DNA from: Tetrahymena elliotti 4EA
Lineage: Eukaryota; Ciliophora; Oligohymenophorea; Hymenostomatida; Tetrahymenidae
Assembly: GCA_000231825.2 (NCBI GenBank)
Contig: JH720308.1
Span: 1,163,675-1,227,674 of the forward strand
Length of the DNA: 64,000 bases
Direction of reading: 5' to 3'
Part shown: piece after piece, positions 14,876-27,000 of the stretch
How the letters are laid out: each line of letters opens with the position of its first letter
How positions within the stretch are numbered: the first letter of the stretch is position 1
The notes under the pieces: model-generated
What the model was told of the DNA's origin: nothing
What the model saw: only the letters and a program-made list of their open reading frames with translations
Databases searched by the model: none
Position numbers and translations under genes: made by a program

Positions 14876-15830
14876 ATCTTTATGTTTTAAGTTAAAAAAA
14901 TAATGAAATTTGTATCCTAAATTATTAAAATAATCAATATCAAATTTTTAATAAAAAAGAATATTTTACACTTTAAATAATTACTGGAATTAAAGAAATT
15001 TATTGGTAATAAAATTCTTCAATTCTAAGCATGAATTTTTTAATCTATGTTCCTAAGCTAGCTAGAATAAATAATTTTTTTCTATTTAAAAAGCTTTAAT
15101 TTTTGAATTAATAAAATATATTAATCTTTTTCATTTATTAATCAATCAATCATATAAAATGCTTCTTTGTAAATTTTGATTAATTTTAGTAAAATAGAAT
15201 CTAAAATAATAAATTGATAATTATTTTTATGTAATTCCTCAAAATTTTTAAAATATCAACAATAAAATATTTTATTCTTCTATTTATCTAATACCATTTA
15301 TTTAATATTTGAAAAAAATAAATTATAGAATATTTTATGTATTTTTAATTGATTAACTTTAGTAAAATGAATCTTAAATTAAAAAAATGAATAATTATTT
15401 TACTTTGTGTTTATCTATCTAATTCCTACCTACAATATTTATTATAAATCTACTTTGTATTTTTTTTGATTTTCGTACATTTATTTATTGTTCAAAAATA
15501 AAAACTGAAAGAGTCATAGCATATTTTATGTTTTGGTAAATTATATTTATGGTTATATGTTATTTATGAATTTAAATAAAGTAAAATGATATTTATTAGG
15601 ATTATTGAAGCAGTTATCAACCAAATTTGGATAAAGTTTATAAAATTTCAAAAATTTAAGAAATAAACAAGATTAAGCTTATAATTTCAGAATTAAAAGA
15701 TAAATAAAAATTAATAATTCAAAATTTTGACAGTGAAAGAGATTCATTAGATAATCAGTTAATAAATTAAAAAATTAATATAAAGAAAAATTTAAGAAAA
15801 GATATAGCTTTAATTAGAATAAATTTTAAA
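14876..15830. other. Divergent intergenic region
   Basis: About 950 bp of A/T-rich DNA separates two divergently transcribed genes (the large unidentified gene and the SAS6-like gene), so it must hold both promoters. No specific element can be named. T-runs and ATTAAT-like words are the only structure. Confidence 0.6.
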
Positions 15831-16998
15831 ATGTCAAGATAATTCGATAATAGCATTTAAGATTAATCATAAAACTATGATAATATGAATTCTTTAGAAG
15901 ATATTGATCCTTCTTTGTGTAAAATATTACTGGCTTTTAAAAACGATCTTATTGAATTTTATTATTTATCATTTAGAGGATGGATTTTAGATTGTATATG
16001 ATAGAGAAGTACCTCTTGAGTTAAGGTAAATTATATTATAATGGCAGCATAGGATAATTTAATGAATTGCATGTTAAATAAACAGAACAGTAATCAATAA
16101 TTAACAATCCTAAGAAGTAGGAAGTCTTGAGAGCATTAAAGTCAAAATTTTAGTAAAGGTATAAAATCAATTAATAACTTGAGAAATATTTTTAAAAAAA
16201 CAATCAAGCAGAATACTTAAAAATATTATTTTATTGTGCATAAATAGCCTAGCTAAAATTAATACAATGGTGGAGATTTGAGCGATTAAGCAATTAAAAT
16301 AGAATTTACAAGTGAAACAGATTTGTTCTTCTTCTATATAACTATGTAGATTTTATTGTTTGTTGGAAATTAATAGTTAAACAATATACATTTTTTTAAA
16401 TTAGTATCAATTATGAATCATTCAAGTAAATTAAAGAAGACAATAAATTAAAAATGGAATATGGTTAGTTCCTCTCATAGTTAATTAAGCTTTTTAATTA
16501 GTGCTATAAAGAACCTCACAAGTAATTTACAAATTTTACTGTTTTACTTTGAAATATAACAGAGAATAAAAATAACGAAAACTTATTTATAAATAAAATT
16601 TATTAAAGATAAAAGGGATCCTATTCGTATATTTATTAAATTTTAATTTAATTAGCTTTTTTGGTATATTTGAAATGGAAGAAGAAGGAAGAGCAAATTT
16701 AAAACTTATTGAAAATATGGAATATAAGTTCCTTGAGATACTTTCTCTTGATTTTATTGCTTGTGAAGAAGATTTAGTTAAATAAAATGTTATTTATAGA
16801 TATAATATCCTAAAAGCAAAGATGCTCTTTGTCTAAAGTAGATTAGAAGACATTTCAAACTTAATTAAGCTTAAAAACCCTTCTCTTTTAGTTTAAATTT
16901 AAAAGAATACTTTATCTGGAAATTTAAGTGCTTCAACAATGAGAAATAGTGCAAACCAAAGCAAATATAACCCCAATAATTCTCGTTTCTTAAAATGA
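15831..16998 (+). CDS. SAS6L: SAS-6-like protein (SAS-6 N-terminal head domain, no coiled coil)
   Basis: SAS-6 builds the ninefold cartwheel of centrioles. SAS6-like (SAS6L) proteins share its head domain but lack the coiled-coil tail and are known at apical or ciliary-base structures in protists. The spliced product is about 229 aa in five exons: 15831-15918, 15977-16025, 16253-16345, 16405-16521 and 16656-16998. All junctions keep frame. Head-domain signatures appear in order: FQIVYDREVPLELR (about 32-45), IKIEFTSETDLFFFY (about 60-75), YESFKQIKEDNKLKMEYGQF, then NLKLIENMEYKFLEILSLDF and EEDLVKQNVIYRYNILKAKM. After this only about 45 residues remain, low-complexity (SGNLSASTMRNSANQSKYN), so no cartwheel spoke is encoded. 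The 227-nt intron (16026-16252) could instead be a 22-nt intron plus an extra exon, but that would insert about 40 residues into the domain. The family call is confident; the exact exon model is less so. Confidence 0.8.
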
Positions 16999-17453
16999 TA
17001 TGAATAATTAAAAGTAAAACTGATCTGTTCAATCAAGAACCTAATTAATTAAAAAATAAATACTATAAAGCTAAACTTATAATTAGTGTTATTAGCTGTT
17101 TAAAAGTTTAATTTTTGCTTATATTTTATGTCAACTGTATTTATAGATAGATTAAAGAGTTTTTGGACTATGTTTATTGTAAAGATTATAAAAATTTTAA
17201 TTCAGTGAATCTAGAAAATAAATTTAAAATGCAATTTAAAGTGTTATAATAGCTTAATAAATAATATTTAATATAATCTCGAATGTTCGAGTTCATTCAT
17301 TTTGTTTTTTTAATTAATTAATTAATTGTAAATATCTTTTTAATTTTTAAGATTTTTGATACTAAATTAGTTGTTAAAAGCAAATAAGCAAACAAAACAA
17401 ATAAACAAATTAATTTATAAATAAATCTAGACAATAAGTATTTTTTATTTCAA
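16999..17453. other. Intergenic DNA between two plus-strand genes
   Basis: A/T-rich, with a run of TAAT/AATT units near 17310-17328. It should hold the 3' end signals of the SAS6-like gene and the promoter of the carrier gene; no specific element is recognised. Confidence 0.5.
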
Positions 17454-18795
17454 ATGGCTAACGATAGAGAAAAAGTTGATTCAAGAAAGCTTTACGAAGA
17501 TCAAAAGCTTCTAGATATATTAGAATAGAGAAGTTTATCATAACAACAAACTTATCGTGATATCTACAAAAAATCTCATATTCTTTAAAAGCAATCCTAA
17601 TTTTAGGATGAAAAAATTGCTAAACAATCAGAGCTTGATGACCTTTTTGGGAGAATATAAAAAGTAGAAAAATAAAGATAAGAATCAAAAAATTATACTT
17701 GGAAAGATCCTCAATATTACCATTCTTTTATTAGAAAAAATCTAGATTTAGCTAGTAACTTAACAATGGAAACAATTTGTTTACTTATTTGTTATCCTTT
17801 TAATACTATTAAAACAAGAGTATAAGCAAAGCATCCTTTAGAAGATATCAGCTTTTTTACAAAGAATAATGTTTCTAAATACCGTAAGAATTTATTTACA
17901 TTTTTAAAAACTAATTGTATTGGAATTTATATCAAAATATCTATTTATCATTTCATTTTATCTATTTTTTTTGATTTTTTACTCATATTCTTTTTTTGAA
18001 AAATAAATGAAAAGCTTTATATAGAGGCATAGGATAAGGTATGCTTGGTACCTTTATTGGGGTTACAATGAATAATGTAGCTTATAGATGGATTAATATT
18101 GAAATGATGAAAAGTGAATTAGCAAGCGGTTTATCTACATTTTAAAAATAGCTTATTTGCTTTTCTTTTGCTGATTTATTTGCTACTCCTTTTAGACTTC
18201 CTTTTGAAGTTCGTAAAATATACATCTAAATGAATGCTGGAGAAATTACTTTTAATAAATATATGAATGGAATGAGATCTGCTTTCTTACCATCCCTTTT
18301 AAGGTTTGTTTTTATTCATAATATTATATAAATTAATTAATATTTTTGTATCTTTTTATAAATAACAGAGATTTAACATACAGATTAGGTTTTAACACTG
18401 TATTTTAATTATGCCTTCATGGATAAAACTATGCTTAAATGTACTCTAACAATGACCCTTATTAACGTTAACTAATTTAGAGACATATTGATAGATCTAT
18501 TCCAAACTAATCTGATTATAATAAAAGAATCACAGGTATGATTCTAGGTTCTCTATTTGCCGTTTTGATTAGTAATCCTTTTGATTTAGCAATTACAAGA
18601 TTAGTAAGTTAACAATATCCTAAATATGATGGATTTATGCACTGTTTAAAAACTGTGATTAGAGAAGAAAAATGGCCTAAGCTATTCTTTAGTGGATATT
18701 GGGCAAGATCAGTTTATTATATGGTATCTGGTTCTATTATTTTTAATTTCTACGATACATTCAGAGGTATGATAGAAGAAGCTTACTAATTGTGA
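17454..18795 (+). CDS. Mitochondrial carrier family (SLC25-type) protein
   Basis: Members of this family exchange metabolites across the inner mitochondrial membrane. The spliced product is 381 aa in three exons (17454-17883, 18015-18303, 18369-18795), all in frame. It has a charged 90-residue N-terminal extension (QRSLSQQQTYRDIYKKSH). The first repeat carries a carrier-like signature CYPFNTIKTRVQAKHP (classic PxD/ExxK/R, with Asn at the acidic place). The second repeat has TPFRLPFEVRKIYIQ and the third SNPFDLAITRLVSQQYP, with GFMHCLKTVIREEKWPKLFFSG matching the usual G-rich matrix helix and SGYWAR. The substrate cannot be told. The non-canonical acidic positions in repeats 1 and 2 suggest a divergent member. 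Ending: MIEEAYQL then TGA. Confidence 0.85.
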
Positions 18796-19294
18796 AGCTG
18801 CTTGAAAAGCTAATTTAAGTATAAAATATTATTATCTACATACCTGCCTACAAATCAATGAAAGAATAAAACTTAAAATCTAAATAATTAAATTTATTAC
18901 TTGTTTATTATATAAATAGTTAATTTTTTCTAATGTTTATAATAAACTCATATTCTAATTCCCAATTATTTATTTTTTCTACCAAATAATCAGTAACTCA
19001 AGAACAAATTATTTTTAATAAAAATTACAATTCTTGCTAACATACTAATTAAATTAGACAATTATTTATGAAATAACAAATTATTTTTAATAAAAATTGC
19101 AAATCTTGTTAAAAATCTAATTAAATTAGACAACTTAATTAATTATTTATTCTTCTACTAACTGTAATAGATATTTTATTCATTTCTCAAAGTTTTACAA
19201 TAAATTCATAATTATCTATGGAAAAAAATAATTATATTTTTTATAATTTATATTTGAAACAATTTAATCTTCAAACAATCAACATTTTAATCAA
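18796..19294. other. Intergenic DNA containing a direct repeat
   Basis: A/T-rich spacer after the carrier gene. Apart from the 72-bp-period repeat listed separately, no gene or regulatory element is visible. Confidence 0.5.
19003..19136. repeat. Two-copy direct repeat, 72-bp period
   Basis: Copy 1 starts aacaaattatttttaataaa at 19003 and copy 2 starts with the same 20 bases at 19075. Both continue through ctaattaaattagacaa with a few substitutions. This is a local tandem duplication in the 3' flank of the carrier gene. Confidence 0.85.
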
Positions 19295-19756
19295 ATGGCT
19301 TTTAAATACGCAATCAAGTAAGGTAAGTACTATCAAAAAAAATTTTATGAAAATCATTACTTTGGTATGATGAATTTTTAAATTAGTTTCTTTGGTTTAC
19401 ACAGACAACTTTATAGATCGCTCTAATTAAATTTCTAATTGTAAGAAACCTAAAAATATATTTAATGGTTATTTTTGATTATTTAAATTAGAATAACCTA
19501 AAAAAATATTAATTAATAGAATTTTAAACATGCATAACTATGTGCTTTTTATATGTTGCTTGAATCATATTATTAAACTCACTTTTATTCCTCAGATATA
19601 TTTCCCTCCCATTTTGTATCTTTTTATGCATTTAAATTGCTTAAAAGAAAGTAAAAATAAATCCCCCTCCTTTTTATAAGCTTAATTTCTAATATTATTT
19701 TTGGTGGAGGTTGGAATAAAGATTATCAATAAATAAATTTTGCATATTATTCGTGA
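19295..19756 (+). CDS. Candidate single-exon ORF, 153 aa, unidentified
   Basis: One UGA-free frame runs from ATG 19295 to TGA 19754-19756 when TAA/TAG are read as Gln (MAFKYAIKQGKYYQKKFYEN...). It has aromatic- and Gln-rich sequence, with no domain or membrane segment that I recognise. An early GTAAGT after codon 10 could instead be a splice donor, which would make this a non-coding or untranslated leader. The ORF length is compatible with chance. Weak call. Confidence 0.25.
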
Positions 19757-19999
19757 TGATATCAAACAAATTAAATTGTAATATTAAGAATAGCTAGTTG
19801 TCTCTTTCTTTTAAAAAATATAGACGTTGAATACAATATTTGGTTTACATCTGATCAATTTTAAATAATTTAAAGTTCGGAATTTTTTGATAAATCATTA
19901 TTATTATTTGCGTATCAAAAACAAAAACAAAAAAAACACATTCTTAAAAAAAACAAAAACCAAGAAGAACATTCTAAACAAAACAAATCTATTCAAACC
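19757..19999. other. Leader region of the LRR gene
   Basis: An A-rich segment directly before the start codon carries an imperfect repeat of acattctnaaaaaaaacaaa near 19938-19985. Such A-rich leaders are typical just upstream of ciliate start codons. It is probably 5' UTR. Confidence 0.4.
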
Positions 20000-21481
20000 A
20001 TGCTGTAGAGCAATTCACATCTTTTAGAATCTAGTGAGTTCTTAGTATATTCTGCTCTTTAGAACTCTTTTAATGCCTTAGACCTTGAAAAGATATAAAA
20101 CCTAAAAAGTGCAAGCTTTAGATATCAGTAAGTATTTTATTCAATAAACTAGCAAGAAATTAATCTTTTAATAATTTTTATTAGAAAAGAATAACTTATC
20201 TAGGAAGATATTGATATAATTTCTTAAGCCTTACTCAACTTTTAGAGCCTTGAATATTTAAACTTCTCGCTAGAGTAAATCCATTCATTTTTAATATTCA
20301 GTCTTAATTAACTTTTTTATACTTAATTAAAGATACAGCGATATTTAGTAAAAAGCTGATTTAAAGTATCTCTTTAGATCAATCAGTAGTATTAGATCAA
20401 TCAAGCACCTAAGACTTTACTTAGCGTATAATTTTTACTTTATTTTCTCTTTCAAAAGATTTCAATTTTTTTAATCATTATCTTACATATTTTTTTAAAA
20501 TAATTTATAGAAATATTGATTTCGATGATTTCATGTGCATTGACCTTTCATAATGCTTATGCAATATGATTTAATTAGAAGATATTGACCTTTCTTTGCA
20601 TAGAAATAAATTAAGTGAAAAAGGAATAAGTAGTCTAATTTAATCAATTAAATAATTAGATTCATTGCAATCTCTTCAAATTAATTTAAGGTAATAGATT
20701 TTCAGCTACTTTACCAATCAAATTAATTAATTATTTGTTTATTATTTAAAAGTTACAACAAGTTAAGGGATGAGGGGTGTATTGCTTTAGCTAAAGGACT
20801 AAAGTAAATGAAAATTCTTTAACATCTTAGAATTTAACTCTGGGCCAACCAAATTGGAAACGCTGGATGCTATGAAATTGGCAATAGCTTGAGCGAAATG
20901 TCTAACTTGAAAGCTCTATCTATTTCTATGAGTTAGAATTGGATTGGAGATCAAGGCTTAATTATGATTTCCCAGGGCATTCAAAAATTACAAAGACTTT
21001 GTTGTCTAGATCTTGATTTTTCTTATAATAAAATTCAAGATTCTGGTATTATCAAATTATCTCATAGCCTAGAATATTTAAGAGATATCCTCCTCTTAAA
21101 AATTAATTTCAAATACAACCACTGCTCTCTTAGAGCTGAGTAGTAATTATTCCTTAGTCTGATGAAACCATCTTCTTTACTTTAATATCAGATTTACATC
21201 GAGTAAAATATAAATTTAATTAATTAACAAATTTCTTTTACAAAATACACAAATTTACTTTTAATTTAATAAAATGATATTAATTGTTTTCAATTTAAAA
21301 ATATAAAAGTGATGAAGGAATTCAAGATCTAAGAATAGCTTTAGATAAAAAAATACAAGTCAACTAATTTATACTCTCACGTTAAATATTAGTATTCGAG
21401 GCTTACTTCAAGCATGTTGCTCCATTTTTACCTGGAATTCTAATTTCACCTATTTCAAACCACTGGGATTTCTTTTTCTGA
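20000..21481 (+). CDS. Leucine-rich-repeat protein, ribonuclease-inhibitor type
   Basis: The start is ATG 20000-20002 (MLQSNSHLLESSEFLVYS) and the stop TGA 21479-21481 after ISNHWDFFF. Several short exons each end in a GTAAG/GTAAT donor. Intron positions fall at similar points of successive repeats, as expected for repeat-by-exon growth. Repeats follow the LRR_RI pattern with alternating helix and LxxLxLxxN strand: LEYLNFSLE, LQSLQINLR, LQHLRIQLWANQIGNAGCYE, LKALSISMSQNWIGDQG, LCCLDLDFSYNKIQDSG. No kinase, F-box or membrane part is seen. The role is probably protein binding, with the partner unknown. Such genes are numerous in ciliates, so it is likely one of a family. Confidence 0.8.
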
Positions 21482-22039
21482 TCCTAAAAGTTTAACATTT
21501 ATTTCCCATATTATAATGGTAAAAAGGTGAAATGACTAAATTTATAATAACAACCAACAATCTTCTACTTAACGATATTCATATACTATCAACCTTATAA
21601 AAAATTAGAATATAATTAAAAAATCTGCTTATAAATAATCTGAAAAACCTACTGAAAAATAATCTTAAAAATCTTTATTCTATATAAACTAATTGAAAAT
21701 TAATCTTTTGTTTATTTATTTTGTATATAAAAATGTTTACTAACTACCTTAATATATTTACATCTTAAAACAATTATAAATTATATTCAATTTCTACTTA
21801 ACCAAACAAACTTTTTTTTCTATTTGGGATAATTAATTTATAATTTGTTCAAATTTGATGTATAAAAAATACACACTATTTCTGGGTTGTAAACAACTTT
21901 ATGCATTTTAAGAAGTGTAATCTTATTTTTATTATGACGTAATCTAATCAGTAATTAAAAAAATCATATCTTTCAAATAGGATTGTTATTTTTGAAAACA
22001 AAAATTATTAAAAACACTTACTTATTTATTTTTGTAAAA
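21482..22039. other. A/T-rich intergenic DNA
   Basis: Spacer between two plus-strand genes; no ORF or element of note. Confidence 0.5.
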
Positions 22040-23463
22040 ATGGAAAGAGTATCATCTATTAGTTAGTAGCTATACACAACTGATTCATTCAACATTTTAG
22101 AATTTAACTTTCTATATGACGAAGAAGAAAATGATATTAGGAAAAAATTTAGGGAGCTTATTTAAAAAGAAGTTGAACCTAATATTAGTGATTATATAGA
22201 GAAGGCATAGTTTCCAGCTTTTGTGAGATAAAAGTTTAAAGAATTTTAGCTCTTCAAGTATTTTGTTGGACCTCCTTATGGGGAAGGTAGAAAAACAAGG
22301 CTTATTGGAATATTAATTTCTGAAATGGCTAGAATAGATTCAGGATTATCTCTTTTTATGCTTGTCTAATGGTCTGTTCTGATGACAACAATAGAATGGT
22401 TTGGATCTGAAACATAAAAGTAATTTTATTTACCAAAGTTAATTGATTGTGATTAAATTGGTGGATGGGCATTAACTGAACCTAATTTTGGATCAGATGC
22501 CTCGGGCTTAGAAACAAATGTGAAAGAAACTGAAGGTAATAGAATCCAAAATTTTTAATTTTTTCCAAAAAAATAGAGTTTTTTTTACTTACTCAAAGAA
22601 TTTATTTGAATAAGTTGACTTTCTGTTTGCTAAAGTAATGGTTTTTTTATGACTTAAAAAATAAAGGTGGATTTATACTTAATGGTTCAAAGAGATGGAT
22701 AGGAAATGGAAATGGAGATATTGTTGTTGTTTGGGCTAAGAATCAAACTTCCAAGTAAATTGAAGGTTTTATAGTTGAACTAACTCAAAAAGGAGTAACG
22801 AGATAAGTTATAGAGCATAAACTTGCAGTAAGAATGGTTTAGAATTATCACCTTACATTCGAAAATGTGTTTGTACCAACTAATATGAAATTACCATTAG
22901 CAACAAGTTTTCAAGAGTCAACTAATAAAATTTTGAAGCATTCAAGAATAGTTGCTGTATGGATATCTTCTGGTATAGCTAGAGGAGTTTGTGATAGAGT
23001 CTTATCATTCCTTGAGCCAAAGTAAAAGCCTAAAGTAATTAAACATTTTTCTTTTTAATCTTTTTATGATAAGTTTTAATGAAAGAAAAAAGTTTTAAGT
23101 ATGATTTCAAATACTTAAAGTGTCTTATTGATGGCATGGAGAATATCTGAGCTATATGATAATAAATAGCTTACTTTAGGTTAAGTTGCCTTAGCTAAAT
23201 CTTATGCTACAACCAGAACAAGAGAAATTTGCATGCAAGCTAAAGATCTTTTGGGTATTTTTATTGTTATTAAATTTAATTTCATTAGTAATAATTAAAA
23301 AATAGAGGGAGCAGGTATCATTGAAGACCACTATGTACTTAAGGCTATGCTAGATATTGAGGCAACTCATACATACGAAGGAACTTATGATATTAATGCT
23401 TTAGTAGCAGGAAGAGAGTTAACAGGATTATCAGCATTTAAAACAAGAAATAATAAATAATGA
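22040..23463 (+). CDS. Acyl-CoA dehydrogenase/oxidase, closest in motifs to plant short-chain acyl-CoA oxidase ACX4
   Basis: Flavoenzyme of fatty-acid or amino-acid beta-oxidation, oxidising acyl-CoA to enoyl-CoA. The spliced product is 396 aa in four exons (22040-22535, 22667-23034, 23086-23254, 23306-23463), all in frame. Flavin/substrate motifs: [19 protein letters not shown] (about 140-158), [24 protein letters not shown], and the catalytic-glutamate region [20 protein letters not shown]. These resemble Arabidopsis ACX4 (from memory) more than mitochondrial glutaryl-CoA dehydrogenase, the other close relative. The segment equivalent to RKQFG..L..FQ, which helps bind FAD, is missing: LSFLEPKQKPK joins straight to [11 protein letters not shown]. 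The C-terminus TRNNKQ is not a PTS1 signal, and I see no clear PTS2 or mitochondrial presequence, so location is open. Confidence 0.85.
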
Positions 23464-24029
23464 TCTAAAAATAGTTTTAATTTTAATCAAAATTAATAAA
23501 AAAATTTGTAATGAAAATTATGTATTGTAATTGACTTAATTTTAATTTGAAAAATCTTAAACTTATTAAACTATTTTAATATTCGAGATATTTAAAATTT
23601 TATACTTAATTTTATGTTGGGTGGAATAAACAAACTTAAAGATCATAACAATTTTTAAAGGTATTAAGTTTTGATAATTATTAATATTTTTAAATTATTT
23701 TTCTTTTATTTTTTATTTTTGAATTAAATCAAACAAATTAAATTTTGGAGTTTCTAAATTGTCATAATTGATAAGATTCGTTTAAAATACTTTACGAGAG
23801 GCAATATAAATGAAGATAATAAATTTGATATGAAGGTATGACTGTTATAATAATAATATTTAATTTGTATGTATATCGTGATTTGTTGACGGTTGGATGG
23901 ATTAATTTATTTATTTATTTAGAATGTTCATAATGAGAAGATTTCAGAAAATTGAAACAATATTTTATAAATAGTTAATTTATTAATATCTTTTTATAAG
24001 GTTTTATTTAAAGGATTACATCAAAAATA
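23464..24029. other. Convergent intergenic region
   Basis: A/T-rich spacer between the 3' ends of two convergent genes; no gene seen. Confidence 0.5.
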
Positions 24030-27000
24030 TCAGATTTCTATCATTTTTTTCTTTGGAATTATTCTGCATTATCTGTTATATGTAAGAATACTTCTTCTAG
24101 AGTAGCATGAGATAGACCCCATTCTTTGATTTGGTTTTTGAAATTTCTTTCTTCTTCGCTGAGCTCTTGAATATCGGCACATTCAATTATTTAGAAGAAT
24201 TGTTTTAATTCGTTAATATGACGATGAGAAACTCCTACAATTATACTTGCACCTTCAGAAGTGATGCTATTTGATGAAGGTAATAACCTTTTGATTTAAG
24301 CTCTTGCTATCTCAATCTGAAGTGGATCAGATGAGTTTGATATTAAACATAATCTGTATGAGTCTCCATGAGAATTTTTAAGGTAAAGAGGGGTTCCTAT
24401 AGCTTTTAGGCGCCCATCAGATACAACAATAATTCTGTCACTCAAAATATCAGCTTCTTCCATGGCATGAGTAGTTAAGATAACACTTCTATTTACTCTC
24501 ATTTCTTTGATCATATTCCAAACTTCCCTTCTGGTTTTAGGATCCATACCAGTAGTTGGTTCATCCAAAAATATAATTTTGGGATCACCTAAATTTTTAT
24601 AAAGCACATTAAAAAATTATATATATATTTTTTCTATTTACCTATGGCAGCAATAGCAAGAGATACTCTTCTTTTTTAACCACCGCTAAATGTTCCTACT
24701 CTATAATGCTTTTTGTCACTCATTCTTACTTCAGACATTCTTTTTTCTATTTCCTGATTTATATATTTCTAAGGCACATTTTTAATTTTGCAATACATTT
24801 CAAGATGCTCATATGCTGTCAATTCATCCCATAAAATATCAAACTGAGGGCAAACACCCATCATTTAACGAATTTGACCCATATTTGCTCTGATATCATA
24901 ACCTCTGATAATTGCAGTACCCTATGTAGGAGCAAGCAAACCTGTCAAAACACCAATAAGTGTGCTTTTACCTGCACCATTATGTCCAAGTAAGGAAACT
25001 AATTCATTTTCTCTAATTTCGAAAAATACATCTGAAATGGCTGTCTTATCATGCTTAGACTTAATACCAAATGGATACTTATAATAAGTCTTGCTAAGTC
25101 CCTAAATTCTAATGCCATCGACAAATGCATCATCCATTTAATTTTTTAAGACTGATTCTCTTTCGTTTTTAACAGATTCATTTAAATTAAATCCTTAAAT
25201 TTCAACATTTTCTTCATCTAATTTAATTATTAATGTAATAAAATTATTTTATTTTCTTTATTATTTTATCTTCATTACTTTTATTGAGGTTTGCACTCAC
25301 TTTTCTTCTAATTTTTTGCTTTCTTCTTAAACACTTCCAGTAATCGTTACCTAAGAAAAATAATGGACTTTCTTATGTTCCTCTATTCTATTTATTATTA
25401 TTTAAATTATTCTTTAATCTAATTTTAATCTAATGAAATAAATTTTTAAAAATTACACTAGACACTACATGATCACAATACCAACCGAGGATGAAAAAGA
25501 GGAGGGCAGTAATATTCAAATAAATGAATGAAGTTATGCATGATGGAGTATGATATTCTTTAGGAGGGAAAGGGAATTTCCCACTAAAATTCTCAAAAAT
25601 ATCTTCATAGTTAAATCCTGGACCTTACACCCAGCGACCTGCAGAAACCTCATAGTGCTTATTTGTACGTTATGCAACATCATGGAATAACTTAGAGTAG
25701 TGGAAAGCAGGATAGAGACTAAATATCTTGAGGAGGATATCAACAAATAAATCTGGTTCATCCTAGTAAAGATAAAAAATGAAAGCTGGAGTAGACATAA
25801 ACATTTCCATAACTACAGAGAAAAGTAAAAAGGCATATGCTACAGTATATCCTAACTTAACATCACTACAAATTGTTGTAATGAAAAAGCCAATAGACAT
25901 CTATGACAAACCGAAAGAAAATAAGATTGTAAAAGTAATTATCACTGGAGATCTAGTGAAAAAATCAAATTCAAAGAAGACTCCACTGAGCACCATAATT
26001 GCTTATAAAATTGCTAAAGTTATAATTGTATACAAAACCCAGCTTGTTATATAGCTAAAGTGGGTCAAACCCATAGTTGTTAAACCCTATCTGAGACGCT
26101 TTTCTTTTTCACGAAGAATTTCATTAATAAGCAGGATAAATGTTACCATAATTGGAACAAATAGATAAAAAGCACCATTACCTGCAAAGACATCATAACC
26201 TTAGGTGAATCTTGTAGGTATTTTAGGATAATCTTAAGCTACTATTTACATGCGCTCTCTTTCGAAATCTATTTTGAGTCTTTACTCATCAACAGTTTTA
26301 TTCTCATCATAAATCTTTGAGAATTCTTCAATAGTATTTTGAGAAACAATTTCTATCAAAGCATTATCTAATGAAACTTTTAATGACTTCACTAAATCAT
26401 CCTTTCCTACACTTGCTTTTGGGTCAGCTAAATAAGGAGTTTTATAATTAAGAGTACCATTATACATGATTGTATAAACCATGGTCTTTATATTTTTAAA
26501 GCGCTCTAAATCATATCCAGTTACATGTAAGTATTGAGAATAGTCACTATCTTATAAATTGATATTGCATGGTATGTCTAAATTATAGCCAAACTACTTT
26601 AGAGGATAGCTAGTTGTGCAAAATACAACGCCAATTTGAGTACGATTTAAGTGCTTACGGATATATTTTTGATATTAAGAAGGATCACCTTATGATAATA
26701 ATTTGACGTCTTTACCAAATTCAAGTTTATTTCTTTTTGCAACATACTCCATAGCTTATTCTACCCATAATTATCTGTCTCCTATGATGTGATACCCTAC
26801 TGTAATACAACCACGCTTATTTCCTTTGATTTCTAAGTCATTTGGATCAAGCGAATCTAAATATTCTGGAGATAAGCAACGAGGGATCAGGGTGGATTCA
26901 TAAATATCTGGTTCAATAATTAAAAACTAAATCAATCTGTCAGCTATTTATTGCCACATAATGAGGAGGAGACATACGAGGATGGGAGTTAAAAAGTTAA

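Noticed and set aside
23086..23463. Calling the acyl-CoA enzyme glutaryl-CoA dehydrogenase
   Set aside because: The TYEGT motif fits both, but [21 protein letters not shown]-like and [12 protein letters not shown] motifs fit ACX4 better; the substrate is left open.
25534..26054. Short frames on both strands within the ABC transporter
   Set aside because: The correct minus frame here encodes the ABCA membrane domain ([11 protein letters not shown]), so these are shadows.
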